Assembly (NCBI GenBank): GCA_024331125.1
Contig: JANDJI010000002.1
Coordinates: 1-64,000 of the forward strand
DNA: 64,000 nucleotides
From: Nitrospira sp.
GTDB taxonomy: Bacteria > Nitrospirota > Nitrospiria > Nitrospirales > Nitrospiraceae
Reading direction: 5' to 3'
Numbering within the stretch: position 1 is the stretch's first letter; every line of letters starts with the position of its first letter. Below, piece after piece: positions 37,292 to 46,248 of the stretch. A program made the translations under genes and the position numbers. The notes under the pieces are model-generated. The model ran no database searches, was not told where the DNA came from, and saw only the letters and a program-made list of their open reading frames with translations.

Positions 37292-40200
37292 TGGTCTCCC
37301 GTCTTCTCGATGTCTCTCTTCGCCAGCGGCTGCTGATCGTCCTGCTCTCGCTTCTGATCGCCGGCGGAGGGCTCTATGCGTTCAGGACCATTCCCATCGA
37401 CGCGTTTCCGGACGTGACGAGCGTGCTCGTCCAAGTCGTGACCAAAGCGCCCGGTCTCTCGCCCACCGAGGTCGAACGGTTGGTGACCTATCCGATCGAA
37501 TTGCAACTGACCGGCGTGCCGGCCGTCACCGAGATGCGATCCTTGACGAAAGTGGGGCTCTCGCTGGTGACGATCGTGTTCGACGATTCGATGGATATCA
37601 ATCTCGCGCGCCAACTGGTGCTCGAGCGGCTTCTTGAAGTGGAGGAATTGCTCCCCTCCGGCGCCGAACCGATGTTGGTTCCCAACAGCACGGGACTCGG
37701 CGAGGTGTTTCAATATTATCTGGATGGGCCGAGTAATCCGCCGGCTGACGACGCGCAGGAGTATCGACGACTCATCGATCAACGCACGATCCAGGATTGG
37801 GTCATTCGTCCTCTGTTGAAGGGCACGCCCGAGGTGATCGACGTCAATTCGATGGGGGGCTACGTCAAGCAGTACCAAGTGTTGGTCGAGCCGGCCATGC
37901 TGCGGAAGTACAACCTCTCGTTGCGCGAAGTATTCGAGGCCGTGGCCAGAAACAACGCCAACGCCGGCGGCAATATTTTGGAGAAACACGCTGAGAAATA
38001 CATCGTGCGGGGGCGGGGCCTGATCCGCTCGCTTGAGGACATCGAGCGCATCGTCGTCAAAGAAGTCGGGGGGACGCCGGTGTTCGTGGGAGACATCGCC
38101 AACGTCGTGATCGGGCACGCCGTGCGCCACGGGGCGACGCTGCTTAACGGCGAGCGCGAAGTCGTGAGCGGAATCGTTCTGATGTTGCGGGGGGGGAACG
38201 CCAGGGACGTGGTGGAAGGCATCAAGGCGCGCATCGAGGACATCCATGCCAAGGGGCTGTTGCCGAACGGGCTGCGCATCGTGCCGTTCTATGACCGGAT
38301 CGAACTGATCACCGCCGCGCTGAACACGGTGTACAAGGCTCTCGCCGAAGGCGTGACGCTGGTCGTCGTCGTGTTGGTTCTGTTTCTGGGCAATATTCGC
38401 AGCGCGCTCATCGTCGTGGCCACGTTGATCCTCGGTCCGTTGGCCACGTTTATCGTGATGGGGCAGGTCGGGTTAACGGCCAATCTCATGTCGCTCGGAG
38501 GCTTGGCCATCGCCATCGGCATGATGGTCGATGGATCGGTCGTGGTGGTGGAGAACGTCTATCGCCACCTGTCGCACCAATCGTCCGCCGGTGTCTCCAA
38601 ATCGGAGCTCATCAGAGAGGCGGTCAAAGAGGTCGGCCAACCGGTGGTGTTCGGCATTCTCATCATCATCGTGGTGTTTCTGCCTCTGTTTTCCCTGCAA
38701 GGGATGGAAGGCAAGATGTTCAAGCCCCTTGCCTATACCATCATGATCGCTCTGTTGGTCTCGCTGGTGCTCTCGCTCACGCTCTCTCCGGTCCTCTGCT
38801 CGCTGGCGTTGACGCGCGGATCCGAGGACGATCCGTGGGTCGTGAGAGCCGCCAAAGGGCTGTATGCTCCGGCGCTGCGATGGGCGTTGGGGCATCGTCT
38901 CGTCGTGGTGACGCTGGCGGTCGGCGCATTGATCGGCAGCCTGATGTTGGTCCCCTTTTTGGGGAGCGAATTTATTCCCATTTTGAACGAAGGGGCCATG
39001 GCTCCCCAAACGATCCGACTGCCGAGCGTGTCGCTGGAAGCCTCTCTTGCCATCGAGAAACGAGCGCAACGGGCGATCATGGAGTTCCCCGAAGTCGAGA
39101 TGGTGGTCTCGAAGATCGGTCGCACGGAATTGGGCAACGATCCTCAGGAGCCGAACGAAAGCGATCCCGTCGTCAGGCTGCGCCCGCTCGATCAATGGAC
39201 GACGGCGAAGACGATGCCGGAATTGATGCAGAAGGTGAGAGAGCGGCTCTCTCAGGTGACGGGCGCGACGTTTTTGATCAGCCAACCCATCCAGCAGCGG
39301 GTGGACGAGTTGATTTCCGGCGTGCGGACCGAGGCGACGGTCAAGTTGTTCGGCGATGACTTGGAGGTGCTCCGAACCAAAGCCGAGGAAATCGCCGCCG
39401 TGCTTGGAACCGTGCGCGGGGTCCGCGACATCAAAGTCGAGCAATTGTTCGGTCAACCCTATCTCACCATCGACATCGACCGCGGCAAGATCGCGCGGCA
39501 CGGGTTGAACGTGGCCGACGTGCGGCAGATCATCACGACGGCGATCGGCGGCGAAGTGGCGACGCGGGTGTTTGAAGGCCAGCAACGGTTCGATCTCGTC
39601 GTTCGATTTCCGGAACAGTATCGGGACGGGGTGGACGCCATCAGCAACATTTTGTTGATGGACCAGACCGGGGCGCTGATTCCCTTGGCGGATCTCGGCA
39701 CGATCAAACTTGAAGAAGGACCGGGGCGAATCAGTCGGGAACGGCTGCAACGGTACGTCTCGATCGGCTTCAACACGTTGGGGCGCGACATCGGCAGTTT
39801 GGTCGCCGAGGCGCAACGCAAAATCGCGCAGCAAGTCGTGCTCCCCGCCGGCTATACGGTGTCGTGGGGCGGCTCGTTCGAGAACATGGAGCGGGCCATG
39901 TCAAGGCTGCGCGTCATCGTTCCGGTGACGATCGGGCTGATCTTTTTATTGCTCTATTCGACGTTCGGCTCCCTTCGCCAGGCCGTGCTCATCATTCTCA
40001 ATCTTCCCTTCGCCTTGATCGGCGGAGTGGTGGCGTTGTGGGTCACGGGCGAGTACCTGAGCGTGCCGGCGTCCGTCGGATTCATCAATCTCTTCGGCGT
40101 CGCCGTGCTGAACGGCATCGTGTTGGTGTCGTACATGAACAAGCTCCGACAAGACGGGTATACGTTGGACGAGGCGGTGTTGTCGGGCGCGCTGTTGCGC

Positions 40201-40461
40201 TTGCGACCGGTGCTCATGACGGCCTTGGTGGCTTTGCTCGGCTTGGTGCCGTTGGCTCTGGCGAACGGCATCGGCTCAGAGGTCCAGCGTCCGCTGGCGA
40301 CCGTCGTCATCGGAGGCTTGGTCACCTCGACGTTGTTGACGTTGGTCGTGTTGCCGGTGCTGTATCGATGGTTGGAAGGGCGATCGGGCGAAGCGGGGCC
40401 TGTCTCCACGAGGCCGCCTGAGGCGGCGGGTTCCCTTACCCGACCAGGAATTTCTCATTAG
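37291..40461 (+). CDS. czcA: Heavy-metal RND efflux pump, CzcA/CusA family
   Basis: 1056 residues, the normal length of heavy-metal-efflux RND proteins. An N-terminal helix is followed by DAFPDVTSVLVQVVTKAPG, the first periplasmic domain, and transmembrane blocks with GGLAIAIGMMVDGSVVVVENVYRH and the C-terminal VGFINLFGVAVLNGIVLV. It exports divalent or monovalent metal ions using the proton gradient. The ion (Zn, Co, Cd, Ni or Cu) cannot be fixed from sequence alone. The start overlaps the adaptor stop by one base. The nearby zinc regulon makes zinc a fair guess. Confidence 0.93.
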   Translation: MVSRLLDVSLRQRLLIVLLSLLIAGGGLYAFRTIPIDAFPDVTSVLVQVVTKAPGLSPTEVERLVTYPIELQLTGVPAVTEMRSLTKVGLSLVTIVFDDSMDINLARQLVLERLLEVEELLPSGAEPMLVPNSTGLGEVFQYYLDGPSNPPADDAQEYRRLIDQRTIQDWVIRPLLKGTPEVIDVNSMGGYVKQYQVLVEPAMLRKYNLSLREVFEAVARNNANAGGNILEKHAEKYIVRGRGLIRSLEDIERIVVKEVGGTPVFVGDIANVVIGHAVRHGATLLNGEREVVSGIVLMLRGGNARDVVEGIKARIEDIHAKGLLPNGLRIVPFYDRIELITAALNTVYKALAEGVTLVVVVLVLFLGNIRSALIVVATLILGPLATFIVMGQVGLTANLMSLGGLAIAIGMMVDGSVVVVENVYRHLSHQSSAGVSKSELIREAVKEVGQPVVFGILIIIVVFLPLFSLQGMEGKMFKPLAYTIMIALLVSLVLSLTLSPVLCSLALTRGSEDDPWVVRAAKGLYAPALRWALGHRLVVVTLAVGALIGSLMLVPFLGSEFIPILNEGAMAPQTIRLPSVSLEASLAIEKRAQRAIMEFPEVEMVVSKIGRTELGNDPQEPNESDPVVRLRPLDQWTTAKTMPELMQKVRERLSQVTGATFLISQPIQQRVDELISGVRTEATVKLFGDDLEVLRTKAEEIAAVLGTVRGVRDIKVEQLFGQPYLTIDIDRGKIARHGLNVADVRQIITTAIGGEVATRVFEGQQRFDLVVRFPEQYRDGVDAISNILLMDQTGALIPLADLGTIKLEEGPGRISRERLQRYVSIGFNTLGRDIGSLVAEAQRKIAQQVVLPAGYTVSWGGSFENMERAMSRLRVIVPVTIGLIFLLLYSTFGSLRQAVLIILNLPFALIGGVVALWVTGEYLSVPASVGFINLFGVAVLNGIVLVSYMNKLRQDGYTLDEAVLSGALLRLRPVLMTALVALLGLVPLALANGIGSEVQRPLATVVIGGLVTSTLLTLVVLPVLYRWLEGRSGEAGPVSTRPPEAAGSLTRPGISH

Positions 40462-40482
40462 ACAGACGACGGTGGTGAAGGC

Positions 40483-40836
40483 ATGACAACAAGGATCATC
40501 GGCGCGGCGCTTCTGCTTTGGGCGGTCCTGGTCGGGGAGCGATCGGCGGTGGCGGGAGAAGTGCAAGAGACAACGATGCCGAGCGTCATAGAAGGCAAGA
40601 AGATCTACGTCAAACACTGTGTCGGTTGCCATGGCATCGAGGGGAAAGGCGACGGTTACAAACTGCTGGGCGCCGATCCCGCCATGCTGACCGCTCCCTC
40701 GATACAGAAAAAATCAGATGAGGCATTGCTCAAGACCATCCACGAGGGCAAAGCGATTATGCCGCCTTGGAACGTCCGCCTCTCCGAGCAAGAGGAGCGA
40801 GACGTGCTCGCCTACATTCGGACTCTGCGCAAGTGA
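40483..40836 (+). CDS. Small periplasmic c-type cytochrome
   Basis: 117 residues. A Sec-type signal peptide covers about 1-24 (IIGAALLLWAVLVGERSAVAG). The haem-binding motif CVGCH is at 46-50, and the distal Met is probably in IMPPWNVRL. It resembles the single-haem cytochrome c (class I, cbb3-type) fold. It starts 21 bases after the pump gene and may be co-transcribed; the reason for the pairing is unknown. Confidence 0.9.
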   Translation: MTTRIIGAALLLWAVLVGERSAVAGEVQETTMPSVIEGKKIYVKHCVGCHGIEGKGDGYKLLGADPAMLTAPSIQKKSDEALLKTIHEGKAIMPPWNVRLSEQEERDVLAYIRTLRK

Positions 40837-41145
40837 TCGTCAACCCTCCAAGCGCCTGATCCGTAGCTTGGGCCGGCCGGTTTTTGAATTGTTTTGAGCC
40901 TTAGCCCGCTCCAATTTATTGTCGAGTTGATCAGGTCGCAGAATTGCTCGCACTGATCCTTCGGCGAGGTTGGTTGTCGTGATGGTCGGCCCGATCTCCG
41001 CGCAGACCACAACGTTCCGGTGCGTCGCGATCGACGTGAAGGTGCTTCACCTCGTGCGGGTGCAGGTCGACGAAGGTGTAGACGAACGGATATTGCTCGG
41101 CTGGCGCGGCGGCCGCGTGGGATGATCATTTCGGGGGGCACGGGA
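40837..41145. other. Non-coding gap before zur, with a possible decayed minus-strand reading frame
   Basis: No confident gene. On the minus strand, about 41125 down to 40935, one frame reads AEQYPFVYTFVDLHPHEVKH, which looks protein-like and His-rich, but it has no start or Shine-Dalgarno site and ends soon after. It may be a remnant of a lost gene. Confidence 0.3.
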
Positions 41146-41188
41146 TTGACACAGGGTGCGTCGGCGTGTTACATGCAAGTCACTTGCA
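41146..41188 (+). promoter_or_regulatory. zur promoter with Zur-type operator
   Basis: A consensus -35 hexamer TTGACA is at 41146-41151; 17 bases later TTACAT (41169-41174) may act as the -10. The palindrome TGCAAGT-C-ACTTGCA occupies 41174-41188, overlapping the presumed -10/+1 region, and ends 12 bases before zur ATG. The same half-sites with the same spacing recur at 48776-48792. This placement predicts repression of zur and its operon by the encoded regulator. Confidence 0.7.
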
Positions 41189-41200
41189 ATTGTAAGCGCC

Positions 41201-41617
41201 ATGGCTTCCTCGATGCTCGACCGCCTCAAAGCAGGCGGCAAAAAATTGACCAAGCCCCGGAAGGCGATACTCGCCGTCCTGGAGCAGAGTCCGCTGCCGA
41301 TCACCGCGGCCGACGTGCACGACCGGCTCAAGGCACAACGGAAGCCGGCCGACCTCGTCACCGTGTATCGAAACTTGGCCATGCTGCAGGAGCTTGGGCT
41401 GGTCAATACGGTCGGGCTTCATGATGGCCAGATGCGCTACGAAGTGCGGCATGGCCGGGAACACCACCATCACATCCAATGCCGTGGATGCGGCAAGATC
41501 GTCGACTTGATGTTGTGTCCGATCAAGAAACTCACCGCGCTGGTCGAGGCGAAAACCAAGTTTGCCGTCGACAGTCATACCCTTGAGTTTTTCGGATGGT
41601 GCCCGCAATGCCGATGA
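41201..41617 (+). CDS. zur: Fur-family zinc uptake regulator, Zur-like
   Basis: 138 residues. Winged-helix N-terminal domain (about 10-80: KLTKPRKAILAVLEQ, ADLVTVYRNLAMLQELGLV) and C-terminal dimerisation domain with HHHH at 88-91, CRGC (94-97) and CPQC (134-137), the structural-zinc cysteine pairs of Fur proteins. ATG 41201 was chosen over an upstream GTG-type start because the latter would place the operator inside the gene. The gene context (COG0523 GTPases, ZIP transporter, Cys-poor ribosomal proteins) argues for Zur rather than Fur or PerR. Confidence 0.88.
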   Translation: MASSMLDRLKAGGKKLTKPRKAILAVLEQSPLPITAADVHDRLKAQRKPADLVTVYRNLAMLQELGLVNTVGLHDGQMRYEVRHGREHHHHIQCRGCGKIVDLMLCPIKKLTALVEAKTKFAVDSHTLEFFGWCPQCR

Positions 41618-41916
41618 CACGATTCATCAAGAAGATCGGCCGTTGGGGACTTCTCCTGGGGTATGTGTTGCTGGTGCTGACGCTTCAGCCGTTGTTGCTG
41701 GAGCACACCTTCGCGGCCGGCACCTCCCATGAACATTCGGATCAGGACGTCTGTGCTTGGTTGGACCATGCGGCCAGTGCCGGCTTGCATTCGGTTACGT
41801 CTCCGCCTGTGCTTCTCCCTGTTCTCGTGACGACTCCGTTCGCTTTCTATATCATCATCAGATCGGTCGCCCTCTCACTTGATTCCGTCCGTGGTCCTCC
41901 GTCCTTTGTCTCGTAA
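41614..41916 (+). CDS. Small two-helix membrane protein with His-rich loop (family A, copy 1)
   Basis: 100 residues from ATG 41614, which overlaps the zur stop (ATGA). Helix 1 is at about 11-28 and helix 2 about 66-88; between them lies EHTFAAGTSHEHSDQDVCAW with His and Asp residues suited to metal binding, presumably periplasmic. The end is SVRGPPSFVS. The protein at 49094-49432 shares LLxHxFA, EH, DVxAWLxxAA and SxRGPP in the same order, so they are paralogues. They recall DUF2946-type small metal-associated proteins, but that is a weak impression. Function unknown. Confidence 0.72.
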   Translation: MTRFIKKIGRWGLLLGYVLLVLTLQPLLLEHTFAAGTSHEHSDQDVCAWLDHAASAGLHSVTSPPVLLPVLVTTPFAFYIIIRSVALSLDSVRGPPSFVS

Positions 41917-41952
41917 TCATAGAGTTCCACCGCCGTTTAGCCATGCTCTTTC

Positions 41953-41971
41953 CCCCGCACCTTGTGCGGGG
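41953..41971 (+). other. Perfect hairpin between the small membrane gene and COG0523 gene 1
   Basis: CCCCGCAC, loop CTT and GTGCGGGG form an 8-bp stem, extendable with a bulge by TT/AA. There is no T tract. It lies in the 200-base gap before the first COG0523 gene and could end, attenuate or stabilise the zur transcript. Confidence 0.4.
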
Positions 41972-42116
41972 AAGATCGGGTAGGTGCCGCTCGCCACCAC
42001 CTAAGGGGGCACTCAAGGGGTTGGGCGTTCTTCACTTGCCTTGAGGGGCGGTAGTCGATCTTCTCTGCAGAAGGTGTCCGATGAATTTCTCAATCTGTGT
42101 CAGGAGGAGGTGTGTC

Positions 42117-43094
42117 ATGGCGACGACGACCAAGATGATGGCTCCGGTGCCGGTGACGGTACTCACCGGTTTTCTAGGGGCTGGCAAGACGACGTTGCTC
42201 AATCGAATCTTGACGACCGAGCACGGAAAACGCGTGGCGGTCATCGTCAATGAATTCGGCGAAGTCGGGATCGACAATCAACTGGTCATCGGGGCGGATG
42301 AAGAGATCTTCGAGATGAACAACGGCTGCATCTGCTGCACGGTGCGCGGGGATTTGATCCGCATCATCGGGAATTTGCTCAAGCGAAAGGACCGGTTCGA
42401 CTACATGGTGATCGAGACGACGGGTCTGGCCGATCCTGCACCGGTTGCGCAGACATTCTTCGTCGATGACGAGATGGAGCGTCGGCTGTTGCTGGACGGC
42501 ATCGTGACCGTCGTCGATTCCAAACATATTTGGGACCATCTCGATACGAGTCCGGAGGCCAAGGAGCAGATCGCGTTCGCCGACGTGATTTTGCTCAACA
42601 AGATCGACCTCGTGCCTCCCGTCGAGGTGGACCGATTGGAAGCCAGGATTCGGGCGATCAACATCATGGCGAAGATTCATCGGACGAAGGATGCTCAGGT
42701 CGAGATCACCCGACTGTTGAACATCGGCGCGTTCGACTTGAGCCGCAAGCTCGAGATCGACCCGCATTTTCTCGGCGAAGAGGCGCATCAGCATGATCCC
42801 AGCGTGTTTTCCGTGGCCCTCGTTGAAGACGGACTGGTCGATGAGGGGAAAGTGAACGACTGGTTCCGCGAAGTGCTGAATACGATGGGGACGAAGATCT
42901 ATCGGATGAAGGGCATCCTGAATGTCGAGGGGCGCGATCATCGGTTCGTGTTTCAAGGTGTTCATATGCTGTTCAATGGCAAAGCCGATCGCCCGTGGCA
43001 GGCTGGAGAAATGCGAAACAACCAGCTTGTCTTTATCGGCAAGGATCTAGATCGGGAAGCGCTGATGAGGGGATTTCGGTCATGCCTCGCCTAA
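42117..43094 (+). CDS. COG0523 (CobW/ZNG1-type) metallochaperone GTPase 1
   Basis: 325 residues. P-loop GFLGAGKTT (18-26), the zinc-binding CxCC in [12 protein letters not shown] (C71, C73, C74), ESxGL-like ETTGLADP, and base-recognition NKID (161-164). The C-terminal CobW domain follows ([10 protein letters not shown]). Such proteins use GTP to deliver metal, usually zinc, to client proteins. ATG 42117 has AGGAGGAGG 6 bases upstream. The stop overlaps the WD40 start by 13 bases. All key residues are intact. Confidence 0.92.
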   Translation: MATTTKMMAPVPVTVLTGFLGAGKTTLLNRILTTEHGKRVAVIVNEFGEVGIDNQLVIGADEEIFEMNNGCICCTVRGDLIRIIGNLLKRKDRFDYMVIETTGLADPAPVAQTFFVDDEMERRLLLDGIVTVVDSKHIWDHLDTSPEAKEQIAFADVILLNKIDLVPPVEVDRLEARIRAINIMAKIHRTKDAQVEITRLLNIGAFDLSRKLEIDPHFLGEEAHQHDPSVFSVALVEDGLVDEGKVNDWFREVLNTMGTKIYRMKGILNVEGRDHRFVFQGVHMLFNGKADRPWQAGEMRNNQLVFIGKDLDREALMRGFRSCLA

Positions 43095-44149
43095 GCAAAC
43101 GTCGAGCAACAGTTACATTGACCCCGATCGGTCGGGCGCTGCTCGATGATTATGTCCATCGTGTGGCCTTTGCTGCCGGTGGGACGAGAGTTGCTGCCTG
43201 CGCGGCGTCGGGCCAGGTGATGGTCTGGGAAGCGGCTTCCCTCAAACCGGTCTGCGAACTGAAAGGGCATCAGCAATCCGCCTTGACGCTGGGCTGGCAT
43301 CCCCAGCGGCCAGAGTTGGCGACGGGAGGGCAAGACGGTGTTCTCCGACTCTGGAATGGAGAGTCGGGCGAAGAACATGCGACGCTTCCCGTGGGGAGAC
43401 CGGGCTCGTGGGTCGAGCACCTGGCCTGGTCGCCGGATGGAAAGTGGCTGGCCGCCTCGGCGGGGAAAACGCTTCGCATCTGGAAGATCAATTCTGCATC
43501 GCCTCCTCAACTTGCTGCGGAAGTACCGGCCTACAAGACGACGATTTCAGCCGTGACCTGGATGCCGCGTGGAGAAGGGGTCATCGCCTCGGCTTATGGA
43601 GGCGCCTGGTTGTGGAAGATCGGGCAGGAGAAACCGGTCCGCCCGTTTCCTTACGACGGCGCCTTGCTGACGATCGCGGTGAGTCCGAGCGGGGACTATC
43701 TGGCCTCGGGAAACCTCGACGGATCGGTCCATCTGTTCCGCACCGACAGTCATCAGCACTGGCATATGTCCGGCTACCCCGTGAAGGTCACATCGGTGCG
43801 ATTCGATTCCAACGGTCTCAACCTGTTCACCGCCTCCGGCCCGGCCCTCGTCGCGTGGAATATGAAGAAGTTTGAAGGCACCGCCGGCCGCCTCTTTAAG
43901 GGCCACCTGGGATGGATCCAGGAGATTACTTGCCATCCCGCCCGATCACTCGTGGCGACAGTGGGAGAAGATGGGTTGCTCTGTCTCTGGGAGCCCCAGA
44001 CGACCACACCGTTGGTGAGCCAAGAAGTGAACAAAGCCGGCGGCCTCTCCTGCGTGGCCTGGAACGCCGACGGGCGATGGCTGGCGACCGGCGCAAGCGA
44101 CGGGGGCGTGTCGCTCTTCGCCGTTCACGGCATGGAGGATCGGACATGA
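43082..44149 (+). CDS. WD40 beta-propeller protein in a COG0523 operon
   Basis: 355 residues with about seven WD-like repeats (for example [53 protein letters not shown]). There is no signal peptide, so it is probably cytoplasmic and a docking platform. Start ATG 43082 overlaps the previous gene, and the stop overlaps the next start by four bases; the three genes look translationally coupled. A role in bringing the GTPase and clients together is inference from this coupling. Confidence 0.85.
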   Translation: MPRLSKRRATVTLTPIGRALLDDYVHRVAFAAGGTRVAACAASGQVMVWEAASLKPVCELKGHQQSALTLGWHPQRPELATGGQDGVLRLWNGESGEEHATLPVGRPGSWVEHLAWSPDGKWLAASAGKTLRIWKINSASPPQLAAEVPAYKTTISAVTWMPRGEGVIASAYGGAWLWKIGQEKPVRPFPYDGALLTIAVSPSGDYLASGNLDGSVHLFRTDSHQHWHMSGYPVKVTSVRFDSNGLNLFTASGPALVAWNMKKFEGTAGRLFKGHLGWIQEITCHPARSLVATVGEDGLLCLWEPQTTTPLVSQEVNKAGGLSCVAWNADGRWLATGASDGGVSLFAVHGMEDRT

Positions 44150-44427
44150 ACCTGTTCGGTGGAACACGGGCGATCGCAGCGGAGCAGATCGATCGTATTA
44201 AAGCCTGGGTCCGAGCGGTGTTTCATCTGAACGACGAGACGACGATCATGGTCACGGAATTGGCCTGTCATGAGCCGGGTTGTCCGCCGATCGAAACCGT
44301 AATCGCCCTGCTCACAGGACCGGGCGATACCCGACAGTACAAGATTCACAAGACTGCCGACGAGATCAATGTCGCCGATATCGAAGCGTTGGCCGTCGGA
44401 GAGGATTCATGCCATGACCGGCACTGA
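44146..44427 (+). CDS. Small conserved-looking protein with CHEPGCPP motif
   Basis: 93 residues. The core is VTELACHEPGCPPIETVIAL, with two Cys four residues apart in a CHEPGC context, followed by KIHKTADEINVADIEAL. Small proteins with an EPGCPP-type motif next to COG0523 GTPases are a pattern I recall, but I cannot name a family. It could be a client or thiol/metal-binding adaptor. Start ATG overlaps the WD40 stop, and the end overlaps the next COG0523 gene by 14 bases. Confidence 0.75.
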   Translation: MNLFGGTRAIAAEQIDRIKAWVRAVFHLNDETTIMVTELACHEPGCPPIETVIALLTGPGDTRQYKIHKTADEINVADIEALAVGEDSCHDRH

Positions 44428-45451
44428 TCATGCCAGCCGTCCTGAGAAGGTATCCCCCATTTACGTGATCGCCGGATTTCTGGGGAGCGGCAAAACCACG
44501 TTGCTGAAACGGTTACTGGCCCATCAGTTGGATCGGGGCGTCAAGCCGGCGGTTCTGATGAACGAGTTTGGGGAAGTCGATGTGGACGGCGCGTTGCTCC
44601 ATGAGCATCCTTGTTCCAAAGATGTCGAACTTCAGGCACTCCTCAGTGGCTGTATCTGTTGCGACCTGTCGGGAGAGTTCAGCGAAACAGTCGGGCATCT
44701 GGTGCGGAAGTCCAATGGCGCCCCGGTCTTCATTGAAACGACGGGGTTGGCGGACACCGGGCAAGTGGTCATGGGAGTCGAGAAAGCGCTGACCCGGTCG
44801 ACCTCAACAACGAGAGGGGTCTTGGCCTCGGTGATCGTCATGGTCGATGGGCCACGGTTTTTGACGCTCGGCGCCTATTGGTCTGCGGCGGACGATCATC
44901 TCAAACAGGCCGATGTGGTGGTGATAAACAAGCTGGATCAGATCGACCGTCGTCAGGCCGATCTCGTCGAACGGCGTATCAAGGTCGTGAATCCGGCTGC
45001 CACGATCGTCCGGGCGGCGCATGCCGAAGTCGACGTGGACCGACTGTTCGGGGGAGCGGCGACGAAGAAGGCGCCGTCGATTGAACAGGGGACCGTCAAG
45101 GATTCGGCGACCGGGTATCAGAGCGGGAGTTTCAAGATTCTGAAGCCGTTCGACCCTGTTCGCCTCGAAGCGTGGCTGAAACGGTTCGAGCGATCCGTGA
45201 TCCGCATGAAGGGCTTCGTGAACGTGCAAGGGCGAACCGGGCTTCAAGAGCTTCAATGGATCATGGGATCGTTGATGCTGACGCCCTACACAGGAAGCCA
45301 GCAATCACAAGCCAAACTCGTCGTCATCGGACGGCGCGTGCCCTGGCAGCGATTTCTCGATGGCCTGGAAGCGTGCCTGGTGAGGCCGGCCCGTCGGAGG
45401 AAACGTCAAACGACACGATGGAGCAGTTCGACAAGGAGGAGGACGTCATGA
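44414..45451 (+). CDS. COG0523 (CobW-type) metallochaperone GTPase 2
   Basis: 345 residues. P-loop GFLGSGKTT (21-29), CxCC in SGCICCDLSG (C80, C82, C83), ETTGLADTG and INKLD are all present; the C-terminal CobW domain has RMKGFVNVQG. It ends in a basic tail (RRRKRQTTR and TRRRTS). It is diverged from copy 1, so the two may serve different clients. Start ATG 44414. The stop overlaps the DUF3386 start (ATGA). Confidence 0.9.
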   Translation: MTGTDHASRPEKVSPIYVIAGFLGSGKTTLLKRLLAHQLDRGVKPAVLMNEFGEVDVDGALLHEHPCSKDVELQALLSGCICCDLSGEFSETVGHLVRKSNGAPVFIETTGLADTGQVVMGVEKALTRSTSTTRGVLASVIVMVDGPRFLTLGAYWSAADDHLKQADVVVINKLDQIDRRQADLVERRIKVVNPAATIVRAAHAEVDVDRLFGGAATKKAPSIEQGTVKDSATGYQSGSFKILKPFDPVRLEAWLKRFERSVIRMKGFVNVQGRTGLQELQWIMGSLMLTPYTGSQQSQAKLVVIGRRVPWQRFLDGLEACLVRPARRRKRQTTRWSSSTRRRTS

Positions 45452-46164
45452 TGCAAGGAAGCGGGATCGTGAAACCGATGGCCTTCCCGACGGCAACGCC
45501 GGCCGATGATCCGGCGGCGCGACGGCTGGTTCAAGAGGCCCATGGTCGGATGTATCGGTGGCCGGCCGACTTCGGAGGGTATCGAGCGAGACTCTCGCTG
45601 AACGATGAGGGACGTGTCTACACCGGTCGCGTCAGTCTGGTGCCGAGGAAGGAGACGGCGGTTCACGTAGAAGGAGCCGACGCGACCCTTCAAGAGTGGG
45701 TCCGGGAACGGCTCTGGACTCAGGGAATGCACTTGGCCTTTTCGACGTTCGAGAAGGGTGACGGCAAGTACGTGCTGTCCTTCGATCCCGACGACGATCC
45801 CGCGGTCCCGCATCCACGAGGCCGCCGTGTACGGCTGACCGGGGGGCGACTGGAGTCTTGGTATCGGATTCAGGATGGTCGGTACACGCAGATCGGCCGG
45901 ATTACCCCGATGACGGAGCGGCGAGTCAATACCATCGAGCGGTACGATCGGGCTCCAGACGGCAGACAGTATTCCAGCCACTATGTGATGACCTACTTCT
46001 CGCTCGATGGACAGACCGTGATCGGGATGGAGAGCTATGTCAACGAATATACCGACGTCAACGGCCTGTGGCTTCCCTGGCGCCGGCGCGTCTCATTCGG
46101 CGAACGAGGACTGGTGAAGACGCGGGTGATCGAACTTTTGGAACACGAGATGATCGAAAGATGA
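45448..46164 (+). CDS. DUF3386-family protein
   Basis: 238 residues. LVQEAHGRMYRWPADFGGYR and DEGRVYTGRVSLVP followed by a repetitive beta-strand pattern match DUF3386, known mostly from cyanobacteria and of unknown function. There is no signal peptide. AAGGAGGAGG lies 5 bases upstream of ATG 45448; the frame is open well upstream, but that is within the GTPase gene. Its place in the operon suggests a link to zinc limitation. Confidence 0.8.
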   Translation: MMQGSGIVKPMAFPTATPADDPAARRLVQEAHGRMYRWPADFGGYRARLSLNDEGRVYTGRVSLVPRKETAVHVEGADATLQEWVRERLWTQGMHLAFSTFEKGDGKYVLSFDPDDDPAVPHPRGRRVRLTGGRLESWYRIQDGRYTQIGRITPMTERRVNTIERYDRAPDGRQYSSHYVMTYFSLDGQTVIGMESYVNEYTDVNGLWLPWRRRVSFGERGLVKTRVIELLEHEMIER

Positions 46165-46248
46165 ACATCAACCTCTGCGACGCACGAAGGAACTGATGCA
46201 GGACCGTGAACGGGCTCGCGAGGGGCGGCACGATCGGTATAAGGAGCG

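Noticed and set aside
38473..39834. A 453-codon minus-strand frame opposite czcA
   Set aside because: Antisense shadow, His/Arg/Asp-rich, no start signal.
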